The notes below the pieces were generated by a model. The model was given only the letters and a program-made list of their open reading frames with translations. It did not search any database and was not told where the DNA came from. A DNA stretch of 64,000 nt from Noviherbaspirillum massiliense JC206 (GTDB lineage Bacteria; Pseudomonadota; Gammaproteobacteria; Burkholderiales; Burkholderiaceae_D): NCBI RefSeq assembly GCF_000312045.1, contig NZ_HE978634.1:2745875-2809874 (forward strand), given 5' to 3'. Positions 36,143 to 47,451 of the stretch are shown piece after piece. The translations under genes were made by a program, and so were the position numbers. Each line of letters opens with the position of its first letter. The stretch's first letter is position 1.

Positions 36143-37276
36143 ATGACTCTTGATTGGCGAAAACTGCTCGGCACCTTATTTCTGACAAGCGTTGCTTTCG
36201 GCGCGTCCGCGGAAGAAGGAGTAAGCGATACGACCATCCTGATCGGCCAGACAGTCGGCTTGACCGGGACCGTTGCCGGCCCTGTCAAGGAGACCAATGA
36301 AGGCGCAAATGCCTACTTCGCCATGATCAACAAGCAAGGCGGCGTGCATGGCCGAAAAATCGAATTGCTGACCCTGGATGACAAATTCGATCCGAAACTG
36401 ACCTTGGCCAATGCGGAAACCCTGATCAAAAAGCACCACGTATTCGCCCTGCTTCAGGGACGCGGTACGCCTCATACCCAAGGTATCCTGCCGTTGCTGA
36501 ACGCATACAAGGTGCCTCTGGTCGGACCCAGCACGGGGGCGACCGTTTTCCATGAGCCGGTCACTCCCTGGCTCTTCAATATCCGCGCACGCTATCAGGA
36601 TGAAGTTGCCAAAGGGGTGGAGCATTTCAGTACCCTCGGTTTCACGAATATCGCCCTGCTGCACGTGGACGACGCCTTCGGCCAGGACTGCCTGGAAGGT
36701 TTTCAGAAGGCGATGGCGGCGCATAATCTGAAGCCCGCCCTTATCACCAAATTCGATCGCGTCAATCCCGACTATGCCGCAGCCGCCAAGCGAGTTATCG
36801 AAGCGAATCCGAGCGCGCTCATCATTTCCAGCTCCGCCAAAAACACGATCGAAGTGATCAAGGCTATCCGCGCCCAAGGCGGGACCATGCAGATCATGAC
36901 GCAGTCGAACAACTCGTCGGCATCCTTCGTGAAGGAACTCGGCCCTGCCGGCTCCGGCGTCATCGTGACCCAAATCACGCCAGCGCCGCACTTGGTTTCC
37001 ACCACGCTGGGACAGGAATTCGGCAGAGCGGCCAAGGCAACCGGCGCCACCATTTCCTACGCAGCCATGGAAGGCTTCGTCAATGCCAAGGTATTCGTCG
37101 AAGGCTTGCGGCGCGCCGGACGCAACCTGACTCGCGAAGGCTTCGTGCGTGCGATGGAATCAATGGAACGGGTGGACTTCGGCGGACTGATGGTGACCTA
37201 CGGGCCGAATGATCACTCCGGCAGCGAGTTCGTCGAACTGACGATGATCGGCAAGGATGGGCGCTTCGTGCGCTAA
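36143..37276 (+). CDS. ABC transporter substrate-binding protein, branched-chain amino acid type
   Basis: A 377-residue periplasmic binding protein of the LivJ/PBP1 class. I start at the ATG at 36143 with GGGAAG upstream, giving the signal peptide MTLDWRKLLGTLFLTSVAFG. The mature part begins EEGVSDTTILIGQTVGLTG, with later TLDDKFDPKLTLANAETLI and DDAFGQDCLEGFQKAM. No permease or ATPase genes are adjacent, so it is an orphan binding protein. In betaproteobacteria such orphans may serve transport or sensing. The AT-rich gap upstream contrasts with the normal coding sequence. Confidence 0.88.
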   Translation: MTLDWRKLLGTLFLTSVAFGASAEEGVSDTTILIGQTVGLTGTVAGPVKETNEGANAYFAMINKQGGVHGRKIELLTLDDKFDPKLTLANAETLIKKHHVFALLQGRGTPHTQGILPLLNAYKVPLVGPSTGATVFHEPVTPWLFNIRARYQDEVAKGVEHFSTLGFTNIALLHVDDAFGQDCLEGFQKAMAAHNLKPALITKFDRVNPDYAAAAKRVIEANPSALIISSSAKNTIEVIKAIRAQGGTMQIMTQSNNSSASFVKELGPAGSGVIVTQITPAPHLVSTTLGQEFGRAAKATGATISYAAMEGFVNAKVFVEGLRRAGRNLTREGFVRAMESMERVDFGGLMVTYGPNDHSGSEFVELTMIGKDGRFVR

Positions 37277-37316
37277 GTCCGTGCAAGCAGGCATGCCCAT
37301 GCCTGCATCCGCATCC

Positions 37317-37351
37317 ACAGGCTCGTTGCCCTGCCAAGGGAACGAGCCTGT
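37317..37351. terminator. Bidirectional hairpin between convergent genes
   Basis: ACAGGCTCGTT / AACGAGCCTGT is a perfect 11-bp stem, extended by CCCT/AGGG inside, followed by TTTCT on the plus strand. It ends the binding-protein gene and the cca gene. A smaller hairpin GCAGGCAT / ATGCCTGC lies just before it (37287-37306). Confidence 0.7.
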
Positions 37352-37353
37352 TT

Positions 37354-38589
37354 CTATTCCGGCGAGGAAGAAGAGCGGCTGATGGCCTGGCTCACCGCCG
37401 CGACCCGGGCAGCATGGACTGCCTCGGGGATGCGCTGCGGCGCGTCGGCCAGTCGTTTTGCCACGTCACCGGCATTGACCGCCCGCGCCGCCTGCAGCGC
37501 CTGCTCCAGGTGCCCGCTCTGGGGAAAAGCTTTTTCGGCGAAGCCGGTGCGCCCCCGATGGTCGCATTCCGACACACGCAACATTTCGACAAAGCGTTCC
37601 GGCTTGCGAAAGGCATCGCAACGCTCGAACAGCTTGACGATGGTATTCGGGCGCAACTCCATGGCGCGCCCGACATTGCCGTGTTCCCGTGCGGCCATGC
37701 GCGCCAGATCGCGGCAATCGTTGGGGACCTTCAGGCGCGCGCACACCTGATTCACCAGAGCGACGCTGCGTCCTTCATGTCCGTAATGATGCGGCCAGTC
37801 CGAGGACGGCGTCGTGCCCTTGCCTAGGTCATGCGTCAATGCCGCGAAGCGAACGGGCAGGCTGTAGCCTTGCTGCGCAGCGTAATCGACGACCATCATG
37901 ACGTGCACGCCGGTATCGATTTCCGGATGATGCTGCTCCGGCTGCGGCACGCCCCACAAGGCGTCGAGTTCCGGAAGGATGCGCGCCAGCGCGCCACAGT
38001 TGCGCAAAACCTCGAACATGCGCGACGGCTTCTGCTCCATCAGGCCGCGCGCGAGTTCCTGCCATACCCGTTCCGGCACCAGTGCATCCACTTCGCCCGC
38101 ACGCACCATCTCCTGCATCAGCGCATTGGTCTCGGGCGCAACCTGAAAATCGGTGAAGCGCGCGGCAAAGCGCGCCAGCCGGAGAATGCGTACCGGGTCT
38201 TCGGCAAATGCGGGGGACACGTGGCGAAACACCCTGTTCTCGAGATCGCGGCGGCCGCCAAAGGGATCGATGAGGCTGCCATCTTCCGCCCTCGCCATTG
38301 CATTGATCGTGAGGTCGCGCCGGACCAGATCCTGTTCCAGCGTGACGTCGGGTGCAGCATGAAAGATAAAGCCGCGATAACCGGGCGCGGTCTTGCGCTC
38401 CGTGCGCGCGAGCGCGTATTCCTCGTGCGTGACGGGATGCAGGAAGACCGGAAAGTCCTTGCCTACCGGCGTGAAGCCGCGCGCAATCATGTCCTCGGGC
38501 GTCGCGCCGACTACCACGTAATCATGGTCCTGCACCGGCAGGCCGAGCAATTCGTCGCGCAGGGCACCGCCCACAACATAAGCTTTCAT
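37354..38589 (-). CDS. cca: Multifunctional CCA-adding tRNA nucleotidyltransferase
   Basis: Adds or repairs the 3' CCA of tRNAs; 411 residues. N-terminal nucleotidyltransferase head: VVGGALRDELLGLPVQDHDYVVVG with the metal-binding DHD. The RRDLTINAMA motif and the RILRLARFAARF helix follow. A C-terminal HD phosphohydrolase domain (FAALTHDLGKGTTP) marks the multifunctional proteobacterial type. Stand-alone, with GST upstream. Confidence 0.96.
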   Translation of the reverse strand: MKAYVVGGALRDELLGLPVQDHDYVVVGATPEDMIARGFTPVGKDFPVFLHPVTHEEYALARTERKTAPGYRGFIFHAAPDVTLEQDLVRRDLTINAMARAEDGSLIDPFGGRRDLENRVFRHVSPAFAEDPVRILRLARFAARFTDFQVAPETNALMQEMVRAGEVDALVPERVWQELARGLMEQKPSRMFEVLRNCGALARILPELDALWGVPQPEQHHPEIDTGVHVMMVVDYAAQQGYSLPVRFAALTHDLGKGTTPSSDWPHHYGHEGRSVALVNQVCARLKVPNDCRDLARMAAREHGNVGRAMELRPNTIVKLFERCDAFRKPERFVEMLRVSECDHRGRTGFAEKAFPQSGHLEQALQAARAVNAGDVAKRLADAPQRIPEAVHAARVAAVSQAISRSSSSPE

Positions 38590-38643
38590 TTCATCTCGAA
38601 GAAGGCATTTCCTTTGGCTTTGGGCATCGCATCCTGCCCTGCC

Positions 38644-39363
38644 TCAATCCGGATAGACATCGTATTTTTTAAGATGCTCCGGTTCATTCTCCGCGTCCCG
38701 CATCCATTGCGCCACAGCCGGATGCGCGATGATGCGCTCGACATAAGCCTGCAGAGCGGGAGCAAGCGCCACCTCATAGGTGCGGAAACGCATGACCACG
38801 GGCGCGTAAAACGCATCGGCGATCGAGAAATCGCCGAACAGGTAACCGTTAGGGCCGGAACGGGCCAGGCAGCTTTCCCAGATTTCACTGATGCGGCCGA
38901 TGTCGGCTTGCGCCTGTGCTGTGCGGCCCTTGCCGGGAAAACGGGCGCGGATATTCATCCACATCGCTGAGCGCAAGCCGGTAAAGCTGGAATGCATCTC
39001 GGCGCAGACCGAACGCGCCAGCGCTCTCGCAGCAGGATTGCGCGGCCAGAAGCCCTTTTCCGGACAACGCTCTGCCAGGTATTCGCAAATGGCGAGCGAA
39101 TCCCATACCGTGAGGTCGCCGTCGATCAGCACCGGCACACGACCCGCATGGGAATACTCGGCAATGCGAGTTCCGGTATCGGGCCGGTCGAGCTGAACCA
39201 TGATTTCCTCGAAGGGTACGCCGAACGCGGTCATGGCGACCCAGGGCCGCATCGACCATGAGGAATAATTCTTGTTGCCGATCACCAGCTTCAGGCGGGG
39301 ATGGGAGCTTGCTTCCTGTGGCTGCGAGAGCGCGGGGGCGGGGTCGAGTTCTGTGGTTTGCAT
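38644..39363 (-). CDS. Glutathione S-transferase family protein
   Basis: A 239-residue cytosolic GST. The thioredoxin-like N-domain begins after a 24-residue tail (LKLVIGNKNYSSWSMRPWV), with the glutathione-binding region GRVPVLIDGDLTVWDSLAICEYLAE. An all-helical C-domain follows (FGDFSIADAFYAPVVMRF). The NKNYSSWSMRPW start is like YfcF/zeta-like GSTs. Substrate unknown. Confidence 0.9.
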   Translation of the reverse strand: MQTTELDPAPALSQPQEASSHPRLKLVIGNKNYSSWSMRPWVAMTAFGVPFEEIMVQLDRPDTGTRIAEYSHAGRVPVLIDGDLTVWDSLAICEYLAERCPEKGFWPRNPAARALARSVCAEMHSSFTGLRSAMWMNIRARFPGKGRTAQAQADIGRISEIWESCLARSGPNGYLFGDFSIADAFYAPVVMRFRTYEVALAPALQAYVERIIAHPAVAQWMRDAENEPEHLKKYDVYPD

Positions 39364-39580
39364 GAATCCTGTCCGATGGCTTGATGAGTTTCAGGGGGAT
39401 TTGCTTGCCGCATGGCAGCGACGCGAGGTCATGCTGCATCGCTGTCACGGCATCCCTTGAAGGTTAAAGCTTTTGCGAGTTTTTGCCAAATGGACAAGGC
39501 GTCGGGGCGCGCCGGTCCATTCCGCAACGGCAAGCGACGCCATTGGATGAATGACGCACAGAGAGTGTGCGACGAACTTT

Positions 39581-41533
39581 CTAGGGCAGGTCGCTGGGGA
39601 CGAAGTCCTTTGGCGCCACCATGCCAAGGCGGGACTTCAGCGACTGCGGCTTGCCTTCAAACAGTGCCGCATAGTAAGTCGCATTCGACAGGACATTCTT
39701 CACATAGCCGCGGGTTTCGGAGAAGGGAATCGATTCCGCAAAGATCGCGCCCTCGACGGCCCGCGTCAGGGTCGAGCGCCAGGCGCGGGGCCGGCGCGGG
39801 CCGGCGTTGTAGGCGGCCGTTGCCAGCGCCTGCGAGCCGTCGAGGTCGGTCAACACCATGTTCAGGTAATTGGTGCCCAGCATGATGTTAGTATCGATAT
39901 CGTTCATCTGCGCAACGGAGAATTTGCTCAGTCCGAGCTTGCGCGCCACGTACTGCGCCGTGCCCGGCATGACCTGCATCAGCCCCGAGGCGCCCACATG
40001 CGAGCGCGCATGCTGGACGAAGCGCGATTCCTGCCGGATCAATCCATACACCCATGCCATGTCGAGGCCGAGCTTCTGCGTGACTGCCCGCATGGTATCG
40101 CGGAAGGGCGAAGGAAAGCGCTGATTGAAATCGGCCTGCTCGCGGGTACGTTCGGAGGTATTCACCATGCGGTCGAGCACGTTGATCTGGCGCGCATATT
40201 CCGCCGCCGCCAAGTGCTGGCGCTCATTCATTTTCCGCAATTGCCAGTTCCACTCGCGCACGCCTTCGAAGCGCAGGTTCAGTTCGAAGAACTTGAGCGC
40301 GTGGCGGAATCCTTCGTTGGCCGCCATCGGCGCGATTTCTTCCGCGGTCACCGGGTCCTTCGGCGGCGGCGGCACCGTGATCTTGCGGTCCAGCTCTTCC
40401 AGCGCGAGCTGGCCGTAGAAGTTGGTCTGGTCGGCGATCGACTCGAAGCGCTTCTGCGCCGCTTCCTGCGCGCCCTCTTCCTTCAAGGCGCGCCCCATCC
40501 AGTACACCCACGTGACGTCATTGCGCAGGCTGGCGGGCATGGCTTCGATGCCCGCCTTCACCGCCTTCCAGTCGCCGGCCCGCAATGCCGCGCGCACCTT
40601 CCATTGCTGCGCATCGAGCGACAGCGGGGCACCATCGGTGCGCTGCCAGAACAGCACGGCTTCAGGCTCGAGCCTGAGCGAGGACTGCAGCGCAATCTGC
40701 GACCAGGCAACCGCCCTCTCCTGCGCGCTCATGCGATCTGCGGCTGCGGTCAACGCGGTGAGGGCCTTGGAAGTGTCGTTTTTGGCAACCCGCCCCAATG
40801 CCAGGATGAAAAGCTCGTGCGCAATCCGTCCGCTGCCGATGCCGCGCTTGATGACCGCTTCCGGCTTTTCGATTGCCTGCATCAGCGCGGCTTCCGGCAC
40901 GCCAGTCGCATCGGTCATTCGGCGGACAGTGCTCGCATAGCCCGATTCCGAAATCAGGCGGACCTGATTCCACACATCGTCCGCATTGAACTGCTTCTCC
41001 TGCACCAGCATCGTGATCAGAGCAGGACAGGCCTCGCCGTAATTTTGCGGCGCCGTCAGTAAAGCGCGTGCTTCGCCGGCGACATTGCTGCTCTTCGCCG
41101 CCTTCGACATGAGCGCATAGCATTTGACCTGCAGGTCATCGTCCAGCACGAACTTCGGATACTGCTCGTCGAACACCGACCAGTTGCGCACCCGGCCCAG
41201 TTCCAGCAGCCAGTCGTTGCGCAAACGGTCGGCGATCGCGCTTCCCTGATAGCGCGTCAGGAAAGCCTGTATTTCATCCGACGCCGCGGCATTGATGCGC
41301 GGCTTCAGGCGGTAGTAATCAACGTAGGAAGGAATGGAATAATTCGGCAAGCGGCTTGCCAGATCAGCAGCCTTTGTCGCATCGTTGTTGCGCACGGCAT
41401 CGCGCAATGCAAGAAAGATATCGTCATCGGTGGCTGGAACGGAATTGCGCTTTTCCGCATGCGACATGGGGGCAAACAGACTTGCCGAGGCTGCGACAAA
41501 TGCCAGACCGGCAATCCATTTCATCGAAATCAT
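39581..41533 (-). CDS. slt: Soluble lytic murein transglycosylase
   Basis: Periplasmic enzyme cleaving the glycan strand of peptidoglycan; 650 residues. Signal peptide to about residue 27. A long helical U-shaped region follows, then the catalytic SLT domain near residues 490-610 with IRQESRFVQHARSHVGASG (catalytic Glu in RQES), LMQVMPGTAQYVA and the tail AYNAGPRRPRAW. AAGGTGG seven bases ahead of the ATG at 41533 supports the start. Divergent from the 5-formyl-THF cyclo-ligase gene, 80 bp apart. Confidence 0.94.
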   Translation of the reverse strand: MISMKWIAGLAFVAASASLFAPMSHAEKRNSVPATDDDIFLALRDAVRNNDATKAADLASRLPNYSIPSYVDYYRLKPRINAAASDEIQAFLTRYQGSAIADRLRNDWLLELGRVRNWSVFDEQYPKFVLDDDLQVKCYALMSKAAKSSNVAGEARALLTAPQNYGEACPALITMLVQEKQFNADDVWNQVRLISESGYASTVRRMTDATGVPEAALMQAIEKPEAVIKRGIGSGRIAHELFILALGRVAKNDTSKALTALTAAADRMSAQERAVAWSQIALQSSLRLEPEAVLFWQRTDGAPLSLDAQQWKVRAALRAGDWKAVKAGIEAMPASLRNDVTWVYWMGRALKEEGAQEAAQKRFESIADQTNFYGQLALEELDRKITVPPPPKDPVTAEEIAPMAANEGFRHALKFFELNLRFEGVREWNWQLRKMNERQHLAAAEYARQINVLDRMVNTSERTREQADFNQRFPSPFRDTMRAVTQKLGLDMAWVYGLIRQESRFVQHARSHVGASGLMQVMPGTAQYVARKLGLSKFSVAQMNDIDTNIMLGTNYLNMVLTDLDGSQALATAAYNAGPRRPRAWRSTLTRAVEGAIFAESIPFSETRGYVKNVLSNATYYAALFEGKPQSLKSRLGMVAPKDFVPSDLP

Positions 41534-41613
41534 TACTCAACCACCTTAATTTTCTTACTGAGACCGGGGCCATCTAGAATAGCATGTGAAGTCCTAAAAT
41601 TTCCTTCTTCAAC

Positions 41614-42186
41614 ATGCATGCTAAACACGGTTTGATGCAGGACAAAGCGAATTTGCGCTCCACGCTGCTTGCGCACAGACAGGCAATTCCCGCCGAAGTT
41701 CGCGCAGAGTGGGATGCTGTGATAGGCGCACGCGTGCTCGCATGGCTCGCCACGCATTCTGTGCAGACACTTGGAATCTACTGGCCAATGCGCGGCGAAC
41801 CGGATTTGAGGGAAACCTATCGGGAACTGGCAAGGAGCGGCGTTCAGCTGGCCTTGCCCATGGTGGAGGTGCGAGATGCGCCGCTGCGCTTTGCAGCATG
41901 GACGCCGGATGAGCCCTTGGTCAAGGATGCGCTTGGCGTCTTGGTACCGGCTGATGGCAGGCATGTGATCAAGCCCGAAGCCCTGCTGATTCCCTGCGTC
42001 GGATTCAATTCAAACAACTTCCGCTTGGGATATGGCGGCGGATTCTATGACCGCACGCTTGCGAGTCATCCCCGTCCATTCGCGATCGGCATCGCCTACG
42101 CATCCCTGTTCGCCGATTTCGAAGCGGCGCCGCATGACATTCCGCTGAATCTCGTCATTACCGAACAGGCCGGAGCAGCGTATTGA
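41614..42186 (+). CDS. ygfA: 5-formyltetrahydrofolate cyclo-ligase
   Basis: Converts 5-formyl-THF to methenyl-THF with ATP; 190 residues. Seen: LRSTLLAHRQAIPAE, IYWPMRGEPDLRE, LIPCVGFN and the signature RLGYGGGFYDRTLA. The start is either the ATG at 41614 or the one at 41635; neither has a clear Shine-Dalgarno. It is convergent with metF and fits the one-carbon gene group. Confidence 0.92.
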   Translation: MHAKHGLMQDKANLRSTLLAHRQAIPAEVRAEWDAVIGARVLAWLATHSVQTLGIYWPMRGEPDLRETYRELARSGVQLALPMVEVRDAPLRFAAWTPDEPLVKDALGVLVPADGRHVIKPEALLIPCVGFNSNNFRLGYGGGFYDRTLASHPRPFAIGIAYASLFADFEAAPHDIPLNLVITEQAGAAY

Positions 42187-42221
42187 TACTCGTGCGCCGT
42201 CCTGAGGCAGCGCACAATAAT

Positions 42222-43082
42222 TCAAATTGCAGTTGCGGCTGAAGTTTTGCCAAGCCGCTCGCAAATATCGAGCGTCGCATTGGCCTGATTCAGCGTATAG
42301 AAATGCAGGCCGGGCGCACCACCCGCGAGCAGGCGTTCGCACAGCTCGGTCACCACATCCAGCCCGAACGCTCGGATCGACTGGGCATCGTCGCCGAAGC
42401 TGGCAAGCTTGAGCCGGATCCAGCGCGGGATCTCGGCCCCGCACATGTCGGAGAAGCGCATCAGCTGCGAGTAGTTCGTGATCGGCATGATGCCGGCCAC
42501 GATGGGGATGTCGACTCCGGCCTTGCGTGCTTCCTCGGCAAAGCGGAAGTAGGCATCGGCATTGTAGAAATACTGGGTGATCGCGGCATTGGCTCCGGCC
42601 TTGACCTTGCGGACGAAGCTCTGCACATCGTCTTGCGGCGACTTGGCCTGGGGATGCATTTCCGGATAGGCAGCCACTTCAATGTGGAACCAGTCGCCGG
42701 TTTCGGCGCGGATGAATTCCACCAGCTCATTCGCATAACGCAGTTCGCCCGATGTCAGGCCCGCGCCATAGCCGCTCGGCAGGTCGCCGCGCAAGGCCAC
42801 CAGGCGCCGGATGCCATGCGACTTGTATTGCTGCAGGATCTCGCGCAGGCTGTCGCGCGAACTGCCGATGCAGGACAGATGCGGCGCCGCCTCATGACCT
42901 TCGCGCATGATTTCGAGCACGGTTTCCAGCGTGCCCTTCTGGGTGGAGCCGCCGGCGCCAAAGGTGACGGAAAAATATTTCGGCTTCAGCTGAGCCAGTT
43001 TCGCACGCGTGGTGCGCAGCTTTTCCAAGCCCTCCGGTGTCTTGGGCGGGAAAAACTCGATGCTGATGTTTTGCTGAGTCAT
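42222..43082 (-). CDS. metF: 5,10-methylenetetrahydrofolate reductase
   Basis: FAD enzyme that forms 5-methyl-THF for methionine synthesis; 286 residues. Seen: ISIEFFPPKTPEG at the N-terminus, FSVTFGAGGSTQKGT, ALRGDLPSGYG and AITQYFYNADAYFRF. Its start is 1 bp beyond the stop of the small membrane protein, in the order ahcY, small membrane protein, metF, so it probably shares the riboswitch-controlled transcript. Confidence 0.97.
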   Translation of the reverse strand: MTQQNISIEFFPPKTPEGLEKLRTTRAKLAQLKPKYFSVTFGAGGSTQKGTLETVLEIMREGHEAAPHLSCIGSSRDSLREILQQYKSHGIRRLVALRGDLPSGYGAGLTSGELRYANELVEFIRAETGDWFHIEVAAYPEMHPQAKSPQDDVQSFVRKVKAGANAAITQYFYNADAYFRFAEEARKAGVDIPIVAGIMPITNYSQLMRFSDMCGAEIPRWIRLKLASFGDDAQSIRAFGLDVVTELCERLLAGGAPGLHFYTLNQANATLDICERLGKTSAATAI

Positions 43083-43083
43083 G

Positions 43084-43422
43084 TTATTTCAGGATGAGCG
43101 CTGACAGTATCCAGGAGATCAGGCTGTACAGGAGCGCGCCGAAAACGGCTGCCATGAATCCCGTGACATGGAAACCCTGGACAAAATTGGCGACGGCCCA
43201 GAACAGCAGGCCATTGATGACGAGGATGAACAAGCCGAGGGTCAGCACCGTCACCGGCAAGGTCAGCAGGACCAGGATCGGCCGGATCAGGGCATTGACC
43301 AGGCCCAGCACCAGGGCTGCGATCAGGGCCGAGGTAAAGTCCCGCACCTGGATCGACGGCAGGACATAAGGCAGGACGAACAGGGCTGCGGCATGGATAA
43401 GCCAGCTAATGAGCAAGCGCAC
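43084..43422 (-). CDS. Phage-holin-like small membrane protein (PF04020 type)
   Basis: A 112-residue protein with four hydrophobic helices: RLLISWLIHAAALFVLPYVL, LVLGLVNALIRPILVLLTLP, a central helix TLGLFILVINGLLFW and a last one FMAAVFGALLYSLISWIL. I use the GTG at 43422, with AAGGAG eight bases upstream; the open frame to 43512 is not needed. The ahcY-holin-metF order recurs in betaproteobacteria, but no link to methionine metabolism is known for this protein. Confidence 0.85.
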   Translation of the reverse strand: MRLLISWLIHAAALFVLPYVLPSIQVRDFTSALIAALVLGLVNALIRPILVLLTLPVTVLTLGLFILVINGLLFWAVANFVQGFHVTGFMAAVFGALLYSLISWILSALILK

Positions 43423-43522
43423 AGTCTCGGCTCCTTCAGTAAGACGGCAAACAAGGCAGGCACGGGAAGCCGCAATCTGCCTGCGCAGCTCCCACACACC
43501 CACTCCGGACACTTCACCAGCG

Positions 43523-43546
43523 CATCCTTCCGCATGCGGAAGGATG
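43523..43546. repeat. Perfect 24-bp palindrome in the ahcY-to-metF gap
   Basis: CATCCTTCCGCATGCGGAAGGATG equals its own reverse complement when read in two halves of 12. As RNA it forms a 10-bp stem with a CAUG loop just after the ahcY stop codon. No T-run follows, so it is more likely an mRNA stabiliser or processing site than a terminator. Confidence 0.75.
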
Positions 43547-43552
43547 GTGGCC

Positions 43553-44983
<1,431 letters not shown>

Positions 44984-45010
44984 GCCCTCCTTTCATAAGA
45001 AAAAAGTAAC

Positions 45011-45076
45011 GTGAGCGCCGTTGTAGAGATATCCAAGCCTGACACGGCGCTAGGCCGTGCTGCAACGCTCCTTGGA
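45011..45076 (-). ncRNA. SAH riboswitch in the ahcY leader
   Basis: Read on the minus strand the leader holds the SAH-riboswitch core CCAAGGAGCGTTGCA, an arm CACGGC / GCCGTG, and CAGGCTTGG, then CAACGGCGCTCACG. P1 pairs 45071-45076 with 45032-45037. The internal hairpin pairs 45054-45059 with 45043-45048. GAGCG (45066-45070) can pair with CGCTC (45013-45017) as the pseudoknot. SAH binding would be expected to turn ahcY on. Confidence 0.88.
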
Positions 45077-45083
45077 GGGCAAA

Positions 45084-45089
45084 ATTATA
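45084..45089 (-). promoter_or_regulatory. Consensus -10 box of the ahcY transcript
   Basis: TATAAT on the minus strand lies 8 bases before the first paired base of the riboswitch, placing transcription start at the riboswitch edge. No good -35 hexamer is visible at the usual distance. Confidence 0.6.
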
Positions 45090-45116
45090 CCGCAGCTTTT
45101 CGGGGCCGATCCCTGG

Positions 45117-46088
45117 TCAGGGCCGTGCGCCGCCGTTTTTCCTCTCGTCCACAGGCGACAAGGCCACTGGCCGCAGCGCGGGCACCGTATCCTTCTGCGG
45201 CACATTGCGCTCGATCCAGCCCAGCATGTCCTGCCAGATGCGTTGCACTTCTGCCTTGGGCGGCATGGCTTGCGCATTGGGCAACTCGATTGTGACTACC
45301 GGCACCTTCTTGTGCAAGCCGCTGTAATTGCCGAGCGATCCGGGATAGACGCCAACCCGGTTGAACAGCAACCGGCCGAAACGGCGCGGCGGCGTGGCAG
45401 GGCCGTCGAGGTCGAGCACGCCGAAGGGCGCATGCACGGAAATGATGACATGCGGCCTGAAGCGCTCCATTTCCTGATGCAGCCAGCGGCTTTCCGGCTC
45501 GGACAGCGGGGTCGTGCCCGGAAAGCGGCGCGGATCGCTGCGGGTGGTTTTCATCCAGTAACGCGGCGCCTCCTGTTGCCAGCCGGGCGTTGGAAAGTTC
45601 CGGTTCAGGTCGACGCCATTTGCATTCATGCGCTGTGGCTTGGAGGCAAGCAAGCCGTCGGGATTCACCACGGGCATCACGCGCCAGTGGAATCGTTGTG
45701 CAACCGGCCCCTGCATCCATTGCATCCACTGGAACACGATCGCCGAGGAAGTCAGCTCATCGCCGTGTATCCCGCCGAGCAAAAGGACACGCACCGGCTC
45801 TTTGGCCGGAATGTCATTTGCTACAGGAAAGTCACGCGCAAGAAGCGGGAAGCCCTTTAGGGAGAACGAGCCGGTCGGCACCAAGGCACCGTGCTCGCAA
45901 TTCGCAAGCAGCACGCCGGGCAGTCGCCCGATCAACCGCTTGCACCAGCCGCTCTGCTGCCCGGGATCGGCGGTTCCGGCAACTGCGGCTGCCGCGGAAC
46001 CGGGCAGGCCAGCGCCGGCTCCGGCCATGAGGATGCAAGAGACAAGGCGCGCAATCAGGCCAACGGTGCGCACTCCTGCCCTTCGCAT
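45117..46088 (-). CDS. M14 family zinc carboxypeptidase, exported
   Basis: A 323-residue protein with an Ala-rich signal peptide. Zinc and catalytic residues of the M14 family are visible: GGIHGDELTSS (HxxE), VNPDGLLASK, NGVDLNRNFPTPGW (Arg/Asn), SVHAPFGVLDLDG (His) and VVTIELPNA (Glu). The short single-domain layout resembles murein tripeptide amidase MpaA or succinylglutamate-type members. It lies 9 bp downstream of metK on the same strand, and ends just ahead of the ahcY promoter. Confidence 0.87.
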   Translation of the reverse strand: MRRAGVRTVGLIARLVSCILMAGAGAGLPGSAAAAVAGTADPGQQSGWCKRLIGRLPGVLLANCEHGALVPTGSFSLKGFPLLARDFPVANDIPAKEPVRVLLLGGIHGDELTSSAIVFQWMQWMQGPVAQRFHWRVMPVVNPDGLLASKPQRMNANGVDLNRNFPTPGWQQEAPRYWMKTTRSDPRRFPGTTPLSEPESRWLHQEMERFRPHVIISVHAPFGVLDLDGPATPPRRFGRLLFNRVGVYPGSLGNYSGLHKKVPVVTIELPNAQAMPPKAEVQRIWQDMLGWIERNVPQKDTVPALRPVALSPVDERKNGGARP

Positions 46089-46097
46089 GGGCAGCGC

Positions 46098-47276
<1,179 letters not shown>

Positions 47277-47365
47277 CGCAGGCTCCTATTGATTAAGAAG
47301 TTGACCCTTGTCGCGGCCAATCGATGAGCCTGCGACGCTTTAGCGAGATTTGTATTCCGCCTCGC
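47277..47365 (-). promoter_or_regulatory. Structured metK leader that can hide the Shine-Dalgarno
   Basis: In the minus-strand transcript CGCAGGCTC (47326-47334) is the exact complement of GAGCCTGCG (47277-47285), which ends directly at the metK ATG and contains most of the AGGAG site. The stem is 9 bp, with a 40-base loop that can extend it through CGATTG and CAAT pairing. A second hairpin GCGAG / CTCGC (47343-47347, 47361-47365) lies upstream. Architecture fits translational control; I do not recognise it as a known SAM riboswitch class. Confidence 0.6.
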
Positions 47366-47451
47366 AAGTTGTCTGTTAACTCGGCGGATAAAACTTTCGT
47401 GATATTTTACGCCTCTTGGAAAAAATCACCAACCGCCCCCCTCTTTTATTG

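Noticed and set aside
39551-41062. Plus-strand open frame of 503 codons
   Set aside because: Antisense to slt, with no family match.
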